Assembly: GCF_013778505.1 (NCBI RefSeq)
Contig: NZ_JAAOWU010000004.1
Location: forward strand, 310,001-374,000
Origin: Pseudomonas sivasensis
GTDB lineage: Bacteria; Pseudomonadota; Gammaproteobacteria; Pseudomonadales; Pseudomonadaceae
Direction: 5' to 3'
DNA: 64,000 bases
Shown here: positions 30,750-39,772 of the stretch, piece after piece
Position numbering within the stretch: position 1 is the first letter of the stretch
Layout: every line of letters begins with the position of its first letter
Notes under the pieces: generated by a model
What the model saw: only the letters and a program-made list of their open reading frames with translations
The model's database searches: none
Told to the model about the DNA's origin: nothing
Position numbers and translations under genes: made by a program

Positions 30750-32165
30750 ATGAGCGACCAAATACCGGTACATGACGTTACCCCGCCTGCCAAACACTCG
30801 ACCGCCACCGTCGACCTCTATGCCCCGCGCGAGAAAATCTACACCCGCGCCTTTACCGGCCTGTTCCGCAATTTACGAATGCTCGGCGGCGCTGCTTTGT
30901 TCCTGCTCTACTTCGGCACGGTGTGGCTGAACTGGGGTGGCCACCAGGCCGTGTGGTGGAACCTGCCGGAGCGTAAGTTCTTCATTTTCGGTGCAACCTT
31001 CTGGCCCCAAGACTTCATCCTGCTGTCGGGCATTCTGATCGTCGCGGCGTTTGGCCTGTTCTTCATCACGGTGTACGCCGGCCGCGTGTGGTGCGGTTAT
31101 ACCTGCCCGCAAAGCGTGTGGACGTGGATCTTCATGTGGTGCGAAAAAGTCACCGAAGGCGACCGCAACCAACGCATCAAGCTGGATAAAGCGCCGATGG
31201 GCGCCAACAAATTCCTGCGCAAATTCAGCAAGCACAGCCTGTGGCTGCTGATCGGTTTTGCCACCGGGATTACCTTCGTCGGCTACTTCTCGCCGATCCG
31301 CGAACTGGTGTTCGATTTCTTCACCGGCCAGGCCGATGGCTGGTCGTATTTCTGGGTCGGTTTCTTCACCCTCGCCACCTACGGCAACGCCGGCTGGCTG
31401 CGCGAACAGGTGTGCATCTACATGTGCCCGTACGCGCGTTTCCAGAGCGTGATGTTCGACAAAGACACCCTCATCGTCTCTTACGACCCACGTCGTGGAG
31501 AGCTGCGTGGCCCGCGTAAAAAAGGGATCGACTACAAGGCCCAAGGCCTGGGCGACTGCATCGATTGCACGATGTGCGTGCAGGTGTGCCCCACCGGCAT
31601 CGACATCCGCGACGGTCTGCAAATCGAGTGCATCGGCTGCGCCGCGTGCATCGACGCCTGCGACAACATCATGGACAAAATGGAGTACCCGCGCGGCCTG
31701 ATCAGCTACACCACCGAGCACAACCTGTCCGGGCAGAAAACCCACAAGCTGCGCCCACGCCTGATCGGTTACGCCCTGGTGTTGCTGGCGATGATCAGCC
31801 TGTTGGCCGGGGCGTTCTTCATGCGGTCGCTGGTGGGCTTCGACGTGAGCAAAGACCGCGTGCTCTACCGCGAAAACGCCGAAGGCCGTATCGAAAACGT
31901 CTACAGCCTGAAGATCATGAACAAGGACCAGCGCGACCACACCTACGTGCTCGACGCATCAGGCCTGCCAGACCTCAAGCTGCAGGGCCGGCGCGAGATC
32001 AAGGTGGCTGCCGGCGATATCGTCAGCATGCCAGTGGAACTGTCGAGTGCGCCGGAACAACTGCCGTCGAGCACCAACGAGGTGAAATTCACCCTCACCG
32101 ATGCCGATGACGCCAGCGTCAACATTGAAGCCAAGAGCCGATTCATCGGCCCACAAGTTCGATAA
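30750..32165 (+). CDS. ccoG: cbb3 oxidase assembly protein CcoG
   Basis: CcoG (FixG, RdxA) is a membrane iron-sulfur protein that reduces copper for cbb3 assembly. The 471-residue product has several membrane segments, a CGYTCPQSVW motif, CIYMCPYARFQ, and two ferredoxin-type clusters (CIDCTMCVQVCPTGIDIRDG and CIGCAACIDACD). The C-terminal part is a periplasmic Ig-like domain. The ATG at 30750 is the second of two adjacent ATGs and gives the usual N-terminus MSDQIPVHDV. It begins ccoGHIS, fifteen bases before ccoH. Confidence 0.93.
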   Translation: MSDQIPVHDVTPPAKHSTATVDLYAPREKIYTRAFTGLFRNLRMLGGAALFLLYFGTVWLNWGGHQAVWWNLPERKFFIFGATFWPQDFILLSGILIVAAFGLFFITVYAGRVWCGYTCPQSVWTWIFMWCEKVTEGDRNQRIKLDKAPMGANKFLRKFSKHSLWLLIGFATGITFVGYFSPIRELVFDFFTGQADGWSYFWVGFFTLATYGNAGWLREQVCIYMCPYARFQSVMFDKDTLIVSYDPRRGELRGPRKKGIDYKAQGLGDCIDCTMCVQVCPTGIDIRDGLQIECIGCAACIDACDNIMDKMEYPRGLISYTTEHNLSGQKTHKLRPRLIGYALVLLAMISLLAGAFFMRSLVGFDVSKDRVLYRENAEGRIENVYSLKIMNKDQRDHTYVLDASGLPDLKLQGRREIKVAAGDIVSMPVELSSAPEQLPSSTNEVKFTLTDADDASVNIEAKSRFIGPQVR

Positions 32166-32180
32166 AGAGAGAACGGAACA

Positions 32181-32720
32181 ATGCCCTTAGCCACTGCCGC
32201 AAGCCCTTGGTACAAGCACCTCTGGCCCTGGATCATCATCGGGATCCTCGCCTGCTCGGTGACCTTGACCTTGTCCATGGTGACCATCGCGGTAAACAAC
32301 CCGGACAACCTGGTCAACGACAACTACTACGAGGCTGGCAAGGGCATCAACCGCTCACTGGACCGCGAACGCCTGGCGCAGACCCTGCAACTGCGCGCCA
32401 AGTTGCATTTGGACGAACTGACCGGTGAAGTCGAGCTGAAGCTCACCGGCTACAGCAACCCGAACACCCTGGAACTGAACCTGATTTCCCCGACTCAGCC
32501 GGAGAAAGATCGCAAAATCAACCTGGCCCGCAGCGACAGCGAACCCGGCCGCTACATCGGCCAGGTCACCGACAAAGTCGAAGGCCGCCGCTTCGTGGAA
32601 CTGCTGGGCGTGGAAGGCGACAAGACCTGGCGGCTGTTCGAGGAAGAAGAAGTCAGCCACGACAAAGACTTGCTGTTGGGTGATGAACCGTTGCAGGGTG
32701 CCGAAGACCTGAAGAAATAA
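32181..32720 (+). CDS. ccoH: cbb3 oxidase assembly protein CcoH
   Basis: CcoH (FixH) is a small membrane-anchored factor that stays with the assembling and mature cbb3 complex. The 179-residue product has one membrane segment near residues 15-38, the motif NNPDNLVNDNYYEAGKGIN typical of FixH proteins, and a soluble periplasmic domain. GAGAG lies close upstream of its ATG. It sits between ccoG and ccoI; a REP pair follows. Confidence 0.92.
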   Translation: MPLATAASPWYKHLWPWIIIGILACSVTLTLSMVTIAVNNPDNLVNDNYYEAGKGINRSLDRERLAQTLQLRAKLHLDELTGEVELKLTGYSNPNTLELNLISPTQPEKDRKINLARSDSEPGRYIGQVTDKVEGRRFVELLGVEGDKTWRLFEEEEVSHDKDLLLGDEPLQGAEDLKK

Positions 32721-32736
32721 ACACCTGCGCTTCGCG

Positions 32737-32801
32737 CATCGCCGGCAAGCCGGCTCCTACAGACCCACACCCCTCTCGTAGGAGCCGGCTTGCCGGCGAT
32801 G
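32737..32801. repeat. REP pair between ccoH and ccoI
   Basis: CATCGCCGGCAAGCCGGCTC (from 32737) and GAGCCGGCTTGCCGGCGATG (to 32801) form a nearly perfect inverted pair with a short spacer. This GCCGGCAAGCCGGC class differs from the REP sequences at 30434 and 41007. It lies inside the ccoGHIS operon and could tune expression between ccoH and ccoI. Confidence 0.85.
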
Positions 32802-32832
32802 GGGCCTTCCCAGCCACCAAAGATCCCGAACC

Positions 32833-35283
32833 ATGACCACCCCCACTCCCTGCTACCACTGCGCCCTGCCCGTACCGCCCGGCAGCCGGTTCACCGCCGA
32901 TATCCTCGGCGAGCGCCGCGAACTCTGCTGCCCGGGCTGCCAGGCGGTGGCCGAAGCAATCGTGGCCGCAGGTTTGGAAAGCTATTACCAGCACCGCAGC
33001 GAAGCCTCGGCCAACCCCGAAACGCTGCCGGTGCAACTGGTGGATGAACTGGCGCTGTACGACCGCGCGGACGTGCAAAAACCCTTCGTGCACCACCAAG
33101 GCGAACTGGCTGAAACGACCCTGTTGATGGAAGGCATCAGCTGCGCCGCCTGTGGCTGGCTGATCGAAAAACACCTGCGCAGCTTGCCCGCCGTTGCCGA
33201 GGCGCGGTTGAACCTGTCCAACCATCGCTTGCAGGTGCGCTGGGCCGACGGGCAATTGCCGTTGAGCCAAGTGCTCAGTGAGCTGCGCCATATCGGCTAT
33301 GCCGCCCATCCTTATCAGGCCGACCGCGCCGCCGAGCAACTGGCCAGCGAAAACCGCCTGGCTTTGCGCCAACTCGGTGTCGCCGGGCTGCTGTGGTTCC
33401 AGGCAATGATGGCAACCATGGCCACCTGGCCGGAATTCAATATCGACCTGAGCCCGGAGCTGCATGTAATCCTGCGCTGGGTGGCGATGTTTCTGACAAC
33501 CCCCATCGTGTTCTACAGCTGCGCGCCGTTCTTCAAGGGCGCCATGCGCGACCTGCGCACGCGGCACCTGACCATGGACGTTTCAGTATCCCTCGCCATT
33601 GGCGGGGCTTATTTGGCGGGAATATGGACCGCGATCACCGGCGTCGGCGAGCTGTATTTCGATGCAGTGGGCATGTTTGCACTGTTCCTGCTGGCCGGTC
33701 GCTACCTGGAACGCCGTGCCCGGGAGCGCACGGCGGCGGCCACTGCGCAGTTGGTCAACCTGTTGCCTGCGTCGTGCCTGCGCTTGAAAGACGACGGCCA
33801 GAGCGAACGCATCCTGTTGAGCGAACTGGCCCTGGGCGACCGCGTGCTGGTGCATCCGGGCGCGGTGCTGCCAGCAGACGGCGTGATCCTCGATGGCCAG
33901 TCCAGCATTGATGAGTCCCTGCTCACCGGCGAGTACTTGCCGCAACCGCGCCAAGTCGGCGACACCGTCACCGCCGGCACCCTCAACGTCGACGGCGCGC
34001 TGACCGTCGAAGTGCGCGCCCTTGGCCACGAGACCCGCCTGTCCGCCATCGTGCGCCTGCTAGAGCGCGCCCAGGCCGAAAAACCGCGACTGGCGCAAAT
34101 CGCCGACCGCGCCGCGCAGTGGTTCCTGTTGTGTTCGCTGATCGCCGCTGCGCTGATCGGCCTGCTGTGGTGGGAACTGGACTCATCACGAGCGTTCTGG
34201 ATCGTGCTGGCGATGTTAGTGGCGACCTGCCCATGTGCGTTGTCCCTCGCTACACCTACCGCCCTGACCGCCGCCACCGGCACCCTGCACAAACTCGGGC
34301 TGCTGCTGACCCGTGGCCATGTGCTGGAGGGCCTGAACCAGATCGACACGGTGATTTTCGACAAGACCGGCACCCTCACCGAAGGTCGCCTGGCCCTGCG
34401 CGCGATCCGGCCGCTGGGCGAATTGGGCAGCGACGACTGCCTGGGTCTCGCCGCCGCCCTGGAAAACCGCTCGGAACACCCGATTGCCCGCGCCTTTGGC
34501 CGTGCGCCACTGGCCGCTGACGAAGTGCTCAGTACGCCCGGTCTCGGTCTGGAAGGTCGAGTGGGCGAGCGTCTGCTGCGCATCGGCCAGCCGGGTTTCG
34601 TCTGCGAACTCAGTGGCTGCCCGATCCCCGCTCCGCCGGACGACGCCGGGCAATGGCTGCTGCTGGGCGACCGCAGCGGCGCCCTCGCCTGGTTCGTACT
34701 GGATGACCGCCTGCGCAGCGACGCCCCCGCCCTGCTCGCCGCTTGCAAGGCGCGCGGTTGGCGCACACTGCTGCTGTCCGGGGACAGTTCGCCGATGGTC
34801 GCCAGTGTCGCCCTTGAGCTGGGCATAGACGAGGCCCACGGCGGCCTGCGTCCCGACGACAAGCTGCACGTGCTGCAACAGCTGCACAAGGAAGGTCGCA
34901 AGGTGCTGATGCTCGGCGATGGCGTCAACGATGTCCCCGTCCTCGCCGCCGCCGATATCAGCGTGGCAATGGGCTCGGCCACCGACCTGGCCAAGACCAG
35001 TGCCGATGCGGTGTTGCTCTCCAATCGCCTCGACGCTCTGGTGCAGGCTTTCAGCCTGGCGCGGCGCACCCGACGAGTGATTATTGAAAACCTGCTCTGG
35101 GCGGGCCTATACAATGGCCTGATGTTGCCGTTTGCTGCTTTGGGCTGGATCACGCCAATCTGGGCGGCAGTCGGCATGTCCATCAGTTCGTTGACCGTGG
35201 TACTCAACGCCCTGCGCCTGACTCGCGTGCCGAGCGCACAGGCCGCCAGCGCCCCCTCAATCACCCGCCCGCTGCCCGCGTGA
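32833..35283 (+). CDS. ccoI: Copper-translocating P-type ATPase CcoI
   Basis: CcoI (FixI) exports copper across the inner membrane to supply the cbb3 active site. The 816-residue product has an N-terminal cysteine-rich region (Cys7, Cys10, Cys32, Cys33, Cys36), a metal-binding CAAC at 104-107, the transmembrane CPC motif at 466-468, the phosphorylation motif DKTGTLT beginning at Asp510, and GDGVND at 695-700. Eight membrane segments are expected. It lacks nothing essential and sits in the standard ccoGHIS order. Confidence 0.95.
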   Translation: MTTPTPCYHCALPVPPGSRFTADILGERRELCCPGCQAVAEAIVAAGLESYYQHRSEASANPETLPVQLVDELALYDRADVQKPFVHHQGELAETTLLMEGISCAACGWLIEKHLRSLPAVAEARLNLSNHRLQVRWADGQLPLSQVLSELRHIGYAAHPYQADRAAEQLASENRLALRQLGVAGLLWFQAMMATMATWPEFNIDLSPELHVILRWVAMFLTTPIVFYSCAPFFKGAMRDLRTRHLTMDVSVSLAIGGAYLAGIWTAITGVGELYFDAVGMFALFLLAGRYLERRARERTAAATAQLVNLLPASCLRLKDDGQSERILLSELALGDRVLVHPGAVLPADGVILDGQSSIDESLLTGEYLPQPRQVGDTVTAGTLNVDGALTVEVRALGHETRLSAIVRLLERAQAEKPRLAQIADRAAQWFLLCSLIAAALIGLLWWELDSSRAFWIVLAMLVATCPCALSLATPTALTAATGTLHKLGLLLTRGHVLEGLNQIDTVIFDKTGTLTEGRLALRAIRPLGELGSDDCLGLAAALENRSEHPIARAFGRAPLAADEVLSTPGLGLEGRVGERLLRIGQPGFVCELSGCPIPAPPDDAGQWLLLGDRSGALAWFVLDDRLRSDAPALLAACKARGWRTLLLSGDSSPMVASVALELGIDEAHGGLRPDDKLHVLQQLHKEGRKVLMLGDGVNDVPVLAAADISVAMGSATDLAKTSADAVLLSNRLDALVQAFSLARRTRRVIIENLLWAGLYNGLMLPFAALGWITPIWAAVGMSISSLTVVLNALRLTRVPSAQAASAPSITRPLPA

Positions 35284-35305
35284 GCCGCGCGGGCATGGAG
35301 TGCAG

Positions 35306-35518
35306 ATGCCAGCTTTATACGTGATGATTCCGGCGGCGCTGCTGATAGTGGCCATCGCTATTTACATCTTCTTCTGGGCCGTGGACAGCGGCCAGTACGA
35401 TGACCTCGACGGCCCGGCCCACAGCGTGCTGTTCGACGACCAGGACCCGAACCACCTGGCCGCCATCGACGAAGCCAACGGTCCGGAACAACCGCCCAAA
35501 GACCCACCTCATGCTTGA
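35306..35518 (+). CDS. ccoS: cbb3 oxidase maturation protein CcoS
   Basis: CcoS is a small single-span protein needed for cofactor insertion into cbb3 oxidase. The 70-residue product has one membrane segment at about 4-24 and the conserved motif WAVDSGQYDDLDGPAHSVLF. The ATG at 35306 has GGAG upstream. The last codons overlap the start of the next gene. Confidence 0.93.
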   Translation: MPALYVMIPAALLIVAIAIYIFFWAVDSGQYDDLDGPAHSVLFDDQDPNHLAAIDEANGPEQPPKDPPHA

Positions 35519-36194
35519 ATTGGCGCCGCTGCTGGTCTCCGCGCTGATTCTGGGCCTGCTGGGCGGCGGTCATTGCCTGGGCATGTGCGGCGGGCTGATG
35601 GGCGCGCTGACTTTGGCAATTCCCAAGGAACAACGCAGTCGCCGGTTTCGCCTGCTGCTGGCGTACAACCTGGGGCGAATCCTCAGTTACGCCACGGCTG
35701 GGCTGTTGATCGGCCTGGCCGGCTGGGCCGTGGCCAATAGCCCGGCGGCGATGTTCATGCGCGTGCTGGCCGGTCTGCTGCTGATCTGCATGGGCCTGTA
35801 CCTGGCCGGTTGGTGGAGCGGCCTTACCCGTATCGAAAGCCTCGGGCGCGGCCTGTGGCGGCATATCCAGCCCGTTGCCACCCGTTTGCTGCCGGTGTCC
35901 AGCCTGCCCCGCGCTCTACTGCTGGGCGCGCTGTGGGGCTGGTTGCCGTGCGGGTTGGTCTACAGCACCCTGCTGTGGGCCGCGAGCCAGGGCAATGCGC
36001 TGGACAGTGCCTTGCTGATGCTCGCGTTCGGGTTGGGCACCTGGCCCGTGCTGCTGGCGACTGGGCTGGCCGCCGAACGCGTCACCGCGTTATTGCGCAA
36101 ACGCAGCGTGCGCATGGCCGGTGGATTGCTGGTCATTGTGTTCGGTATTTGGACCTTGCCAGGGCCGCACCAGCACTGGCTGATGGGCCACTAA
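35511..36194 (+). CDS. TauE/SafE-like membrane protein of the cco cluster
   Basis: This 227-residue protein has six or seven hydrophobic segments and two Gly/Cys motifs, GGGHCLGMCGGLMGAL near the start and WGWLPCGLVYS in the second half. These are typical of the sulfite exporter TauE/SafE-like family member that follows ccoS in gammaproteobacteria. The paired His/Cys motifs resemble metal sites, and a role in copper or redox supply to cbb3 assembly is plausible but not shown. It overlaps ccoS by eight bases, so it is part of the operon. Confidence 0.8.
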   Translation: MLELAPLLVSALILGLLGGGHCLGMCGGLMGALTLAIPKEQRSRRFRLLLAYNLGRILSYATAGLLIGLAGWAVANSPAAMFMRVLAGLLLICMGLYLAGWWSGLTRIESLGRGLWRHIQPVATRLLPVSSLPRALLLGALWGWLPCGLVYSTLLWAASQGNALDSALLMLAFGLGTWPVLLATGLAAERVTALLRKRSVRMAGGLLVIVFGIWTLPGPHQHWLMGH

Positions 36195-36223
36195 AAGGCC
36201 ATGTGGCATAGCGCCGCTGCTCG

Positions 36224-36237
36224 TTGATGCAAATCAA
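36224..36237 (+). promoter_or_regulatory. ANR box upstream of hemN
   Basis: TTGATGCAAATCAA is a perfect match to the FNR/ANR consensus TTGAT-N4-ATCAA, 60 bases before the hemN start. hemN is a known ANR target in pseudomonads. Confidence 0.9.
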
Positions 36238-36296
36238 GATGCCCTCTGCCCCACGCCTCTAGACTCGGCCCACTAGCCTATCCGGGGGACGCCCGC

Positions 36297-37679
36297 ATGC
36301 TCGACGCCATTCGTTGGGACACCGATCTGATTCATCGCTACGACCTGGCGGGACCGCGCTATACGTCCTACCCCACCGCCATACAATTCGACAGCCAGGT
36401 CGGCACATTCGACCTGCTACACGCCCTGCGCGACAGTCGCAAGGCTGTGCGCCCATTGTCGCTGTATGTGCATGTGCCGTTCTGCGCGAACATTTGCTAC
36501 TACTGCGCCTGCAACAAGGTGATCACCAAAGACCGTGGCCGCGCCCAGGCATACCTGCACCGCCTGGAGCAGGAGATCCAAATGGTGGCCTGCCACCTCG
36601 ACCCGAAACAGCCGGTGGAGCAGTTGCATTTCGGCGGCGGCACGCCGACGTTTCTCAGCCACGACGAACTGCGTCAGGTCATGGGCTCCCTGCGCCAGCA
36701 CTTCAATTTGCTCGATGATGATTCCGGCGACTACGGCATCGAAATCGACCCGCGCGAAGCCGACTGGGCCACCATGGGCCTGCTGCGTGAACTCGGTTTC
36801 AACCGCGTCAGCATTGGCCTGCAAGACCTCGACCCCGAGGTGCAGCGGGCCGTTAACCGCCTGCAAAGCCTGGAAGAGACTCGCGCAGTAATCGATGCGG
36901 CGCGCACTTTGCAGTTTCGCTCGATCAATATCGACCTGATCTACGGCCTGCCCAAGCAAACGCCGATCAACTTCGCGCGCACCGTGGAAGAAGTGATCAA
37001 GCTGCAACCGGATCGCCTGTCGGTGTTCAACTATGCGCACCTGCCGGAGCGCTTCATGCCCCAGCGGCGCATCGACAGCGACGAGCTGCCAGCACCGGCG
37101 GAAAAACTGCTGATGCTGCAAACCACCATCACGCAATTGACCGAGGCGGGTTATCGCTACATCGGCATGGACCACTTCGCTCTGCCGGATGACGAACTCG
37201 CCATCGCCCAAGAAGAAGGCACACTGCAACGCAATTTCCAGGGCTACACCACCCACGGCCATTGCGACCTGATCGGCCTGGGTGTGTCGGCGATCAGCCA
37301 GATCGGCGACTTGTATTGCCAGAACAGCAGTGACCTCAACGGCTACCAGAACACCCTGGCCGGCGCGCAGCTGGCGACCAGCCGTGGCTTGGTCTGCACC
37401 ACAGACGATCGACTAAGACGGGAAGTGATTCAGCAGTTGATCTGCAATTTCAGCCTGGTATTCGAGCGTATCGAACAGGCCTTCAATATTGATTTTCGCG
37501 GGTACTTCGATGAGATCTGGCTGCAACTTGAGGCCATGGCCAAGGACGGCCTGATCGCGCTCGACGCCCAGGGCATTCGGGTGCTGCCCGCAGGGCGCTT
37601 GCTGGTGCGCTCGGTGTGCATGGTGTTCGACGCGTACCTGGAACACCAGAACCGGCAACGGTTTTCACGGGTGATCTAG
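36297..37679 (+). CDS. hemN: Oxygen-independent coproporphyrinogen III oxidase
   Basis: HemN is a radical SAM enzyme that converts coproporphyrinogen III to protoporphyrinogen IX without oxygen, keeping haem available when oxygen is low. The 460-residue product shows the cluster motif CANICYYC (Cys63, Cys67, Cys70) followed by Cys72, and HFGGGTPTF. Length and the N-terminal RYDLAGPRYTSYPTA mark a true HemN rather than a HemW. A perfect ANR box precedes it. Confidence 0.95.
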   Translation: MLDAIRWDTDLIHRYDLAGPRYTSYPTAIQFDSQVGTFDLLHALRDSRKAVRPLSLYVHVPFCANICYYCACNKVITKDRGRAQAYLHRLEQEIQMVACHLDPKQPVEQLHFGGGTPTFLSHDELRQVMGSLRQHFNLLDDDSGDYGIEIDPREADWATMGLLRELGFNRVSIGLQDLDPEVQRAVNRLQSLEETRAVIDAARTLQFRSINIDLIYGLPKQTPINFARTVEEVIKLQPDRLSVFNYAHLPERFMPQRRIDSDELPAPAEKLLMLQTTITQLTEAGYRYIGMDHFALPDDELAIAQEEGTLQRNFQGYTTHGHCDLIGLGVSAISQIGDLYCQNSSDLNGYQNTLAGAQLATSRGLVCTTDDRLRREVIQQLICNFSLVFERIEQAFNIDFRGYFDEIWLQLEAMAKDGLIALDAQGIRVLPAGRLLVRSVCMVFDAYLEHQNRQRFSRVI

Positions 37680-37703
37680 TTACATCGACCTAGTTACATC
37701 GAC
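37676..37703. repeat. 14-bp tandem duplication at convergent gene ends
   Basis: CTAGTTACATCGAC occurs twice in direct succession (37676-37689 and 37690-37703). The first copy contains the hemN stop codon and the second contains the stop codon of the convergent minus-strand gene. Confidence 0.85.
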
Positions 37704-38149
37704 AACGAAGCGGCCTTGAGCGCCTGATCGGCACTCATGGTTTTCATGGCATTGGCCAAGGAGATTTGGGCCGTCATCAAGCCGGCCTGCAAGGAACTGA
37801 TGGCACCTTGCACGTTAGCGACCTTGGCCTGAACCTCCTCCGGCGTCAGGCTTTTGTCCGCGGCGATGGCCTGAAGCTCCGCCAATTTTTCGGCGATCTG
37901 CTGCTTCAACTGACGGATCATTTTAAGAACTTGCTTAACGTTGTCGTCCAGACCGCTGTCGTCGATATCGGCGTTGGCACTTTTGGCCGCACCCGCAGCC
38001 TTGAAGCCATCCGGCGAAATGCTCACCTTCACGCCTTCGCTCGTGGCAGGCGTTGACACGGCATCCTGCGTCTCAACCGCCGCAGCGGGCGGGGCCGGCT
38101 CTGGGTTTGGCACACGGATGGAGGGGTTGTTGGCGGCGATGATCAACAT
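37694..38149 (-). CDS. Hypothetical coiled-coil protein divergent from anr
   Basis: I do not recognise a named family. The 151-residue product has a Pro/Ala-rich N-terminal third (PNPEPAPPAAAVE), then a long helical stretch (about 65-110, VKQVLKMIRQLKQQIAEKLAELQ) likely to form a coiled coil, and an Ala/Met-rich helical C-terminus. There is no signal peptide or membrane segment. GGAG lies eight bases before the ATG. It is divergent from anr across 153 bases that contain a palindrome, so shared regulation is possible. Similar low-complexity helical proteins are often seen beside anr in this genus, as far as I recall. Confidence 0.72.
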   Translation of the reverse strand: MLIIAANNPSIRVPNPEPAPPAAAVETQDAVSTPATSEGVKVSISPDGFKAAGAAKSANADIDDSGLDDNVKQVLKMIRQLKQQIAEKLAELQAIAADKSLTPEEVQAKVANVQGAISSLQAGLMTAQISLANAMKTMSADQALKAASLSM

Positions 38150-38181
38150 GCGCTGAGCTCCTGCTCATGAACGTACACATA

Positions 38182-38199
38182 TGTATCGGCACCGATACA
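38182..38199. promoter_or_regulatory. 18-bp palindrome in the divergent anr promoter region
   Basis: TGTATCGGCACCGATACA has two perfect 8-bp arms around a central CA. It lies about 100 bases before anr and 33 bases before the divergent gene. It does not match the ANR consensus and looks like an operator for another dimeric regulator. Confidence 0.55.
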
Positions 38200-38302
38200 C
38201 AAAGCTTTATACGGCTGTCTGTTTTTTGTACACGCTGGCCTCACTGCCCCCCAGTGCGTTACCCTTACGTCTTATGTGTGTTTTCCCACAAGGATTTAAG
38301 AA

Positions 38303-39037
38303 ATGTCCGAGCCAGTCAAACTGCGCGCTCACAGCCAGGCTCACTGCAAGGATTGCAGCCTGGCCCCCCTCTGCCTGCCACTTTCGCTGAATCTGGAAGA
38401 CATGGATGCGCTGGACGACATCGTTAAACGTGGTCGCCCGCTGAAGAAAGGCGAGTTCCTGTTTCGTCAGGGCGATCAGTTCGACTCCGTCTATGCAGTA
38501 CGTTCGGGCGCGTTGAAGACCTTCAGCCTGAGCGACAACGGCGAGGAGCAGATCACCGGTTTTCACCTGCCCAGCGAACTGGTGGGTTTGTCGGGCATGG
38601 ACACCGAGATGCATCCCGTGTCGGCCCAGGCGCTGGAGACCACGTCGGTGTGCGAAATCCCCTTCGAACGCCTGGACGAACTGGCCATCCAATTACCTCA
38701 ACTGCGCCGCCAGTTGATGCGCGTGATGAGCCGAGAAATTCGTGACGATCAGCAGATGATGCTGCTGTTATCGAAGAAAACCGCCGACGAGCGCATCGCG
38801 ACATTCCTGGTCAACCTGTCGGCCCGGTTCCGGGCACGCGGTTTCTCGGCCAACCAGTTCCGCTTGAGCATGTCGCGTAACGAAATCGGCAACTACCTGG
38901 GTCTGGCGGTGGAAACCGTGTCCCGCGTGTTCACCCGTTTCCAGCAGAACGAGTTGATTGCCGCCGAAGGCAAGGAAGTGCACATTCTCGACCCGATCCA
39001 GCTGTGTGCGCTGGCGGGTGGTTCTCTAGAGGGTTGA
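38303..39037 (+). CDS. anr: Anaerobic transcriptional regulator ANR (FNR family)
   Basis: ANR is the oxygen-sensing iron-sulfur activator of low-oxygen genes. The 244-residue product has the cluster cysteines Cys15, Cys18, Cys24 and Cys117, a cyclic-nucleotide-like beta-roll (about 30-150), a dimer helix and a C-terminal helix-turn-helix. The recognition helix carries Glu204, Ser207 and Arg208 (ETVSR), the combination that reads TTGAT half sites. The three ANR boxes found in this window match that specificity. AAGGAT lies before the ATG. Confidence 0.95.
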   Translation: MSEPVKLRAHSQAHCKDCSLAPLCLPLSLNLEDMDALDDIVKRGRPLKKGEFLFRQGDQFDSVYAVRSGALKTFSLSDNGEEQITGFHLPSELVGLSGMDTEMHPVSAQALETTSVCEIPFERLDELAIQLPQLRRQLMRVMSREIRDDQQMMLLLSKKTADERIATFLVNLSARFRARGFSANQFRLSMSRNEIGNYLGLAVETVSRVFTRFQQNELIAAEGKEVHILDPIQLCALAGGSLEG

Positions 39038-39116
39038 TGCAGACACTTGTGGCCGCGCCAATCGGTGAGGCCGCAGGTATACTTCGAGTCCGTTTTCCTC
39101 CCAGGACTCTTCGACG

Positions 39117-39665
39117 ATGACCTTCGATTCGTTCGACATCAAATCCCTGATCCGCCCCGTCATCGACTTCCCCAAGCCTGGGGTGATCTTCCGTGACATC
39201 ACGCCGCTGTTCCAATCGCCCAAGGCCCTGCGCCTGGTGGCCGATACCTTTGCCCATCGCTATGTCGAAGCCGATTTCACCCACATCGGCGCGATGGATG
39301 CCCGCGGGTTTCTGATCGGTTCGATCATTGCCTACCAACTGAACAAACCGCTGATCCTGTTCCGCAAGCAGGGCAAGCTGCCGGCCGATGTCCTGGCCGA
39401 GGGTTATCAGACCGAATACGGCGAAGCTTTCCTGGAAGTGCACGCCGACAGCCTGTGCGAAGGCGACTCGGTGCTGATGTTCGATGACCTGATCGCCACA
39501 GGCGGGACCTTGATCGCTGCGGCGAACCTGGTGCGGCGCATGGGTGCGAAGATTTTTGAAGCCGCGGCAATTATTGATTTGCCGGAGCTGGGTGGCTCGC
39601 AGCGTTTGGAAGACATGGGAATTCCGACGTTTTGCCTGACGCAATTTGCGCTGTCCGAGCGGTAA
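39117..39665 (+). CDS. apt: Adenine phosphoribosyltransferase
   Basis: Apt salvages adenine to AMP using PRPP. The 182-residue product shows [15 protein letters not shown] near the start and the PRPP-binding motif [13 protein letters not shown] at about residues 119-131, both characteristic. AGGA precedes the ATG. It follows anr by 79 bases on the same strand; a REP-like pair follows it. Confidence 0.93.
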   Translation: MTFDSFDIKSLIRPVIDFPKPGVIFRDITPLFQSPKALRLVADTFAHRYVEADFTHIGAMDARGFLIGSIIAYQLNKPLILFRKQGKLPADVLAEGYQTEYGEAFLEVHADSLCEGDSVLMFDDLIATGGTLIAAANLVRRMGAKIFEAAAIIDLPELGGSQRLEDMGIPTFCLTQFALSER

Positions 39666-39685
39666 TATTTGGCTGGACTGACGCT

Positions 39686-39755
39686 ATCAAGGGCTGCCCC
39701 CTCCCACACTTGAAGGTGTTTACACATCAAAATGTGGCAGAGGGCTTGCCCCGAT
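39686..39755. repeat. Imperfect REP pair after apt
   Basis: Arms 39686-39708 (ATCAAGGGCTGCCCCCTCCC...) and 39733-39755 are imperfect inverted copies of the GGGGGCTTGCCCC class. It lies between the convergent apt and acyl-CoA dehydrogenase genes. Confidence 0.7.
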
Positions 39756-39772
39756 GAGGCAGGTAAGCCGCC

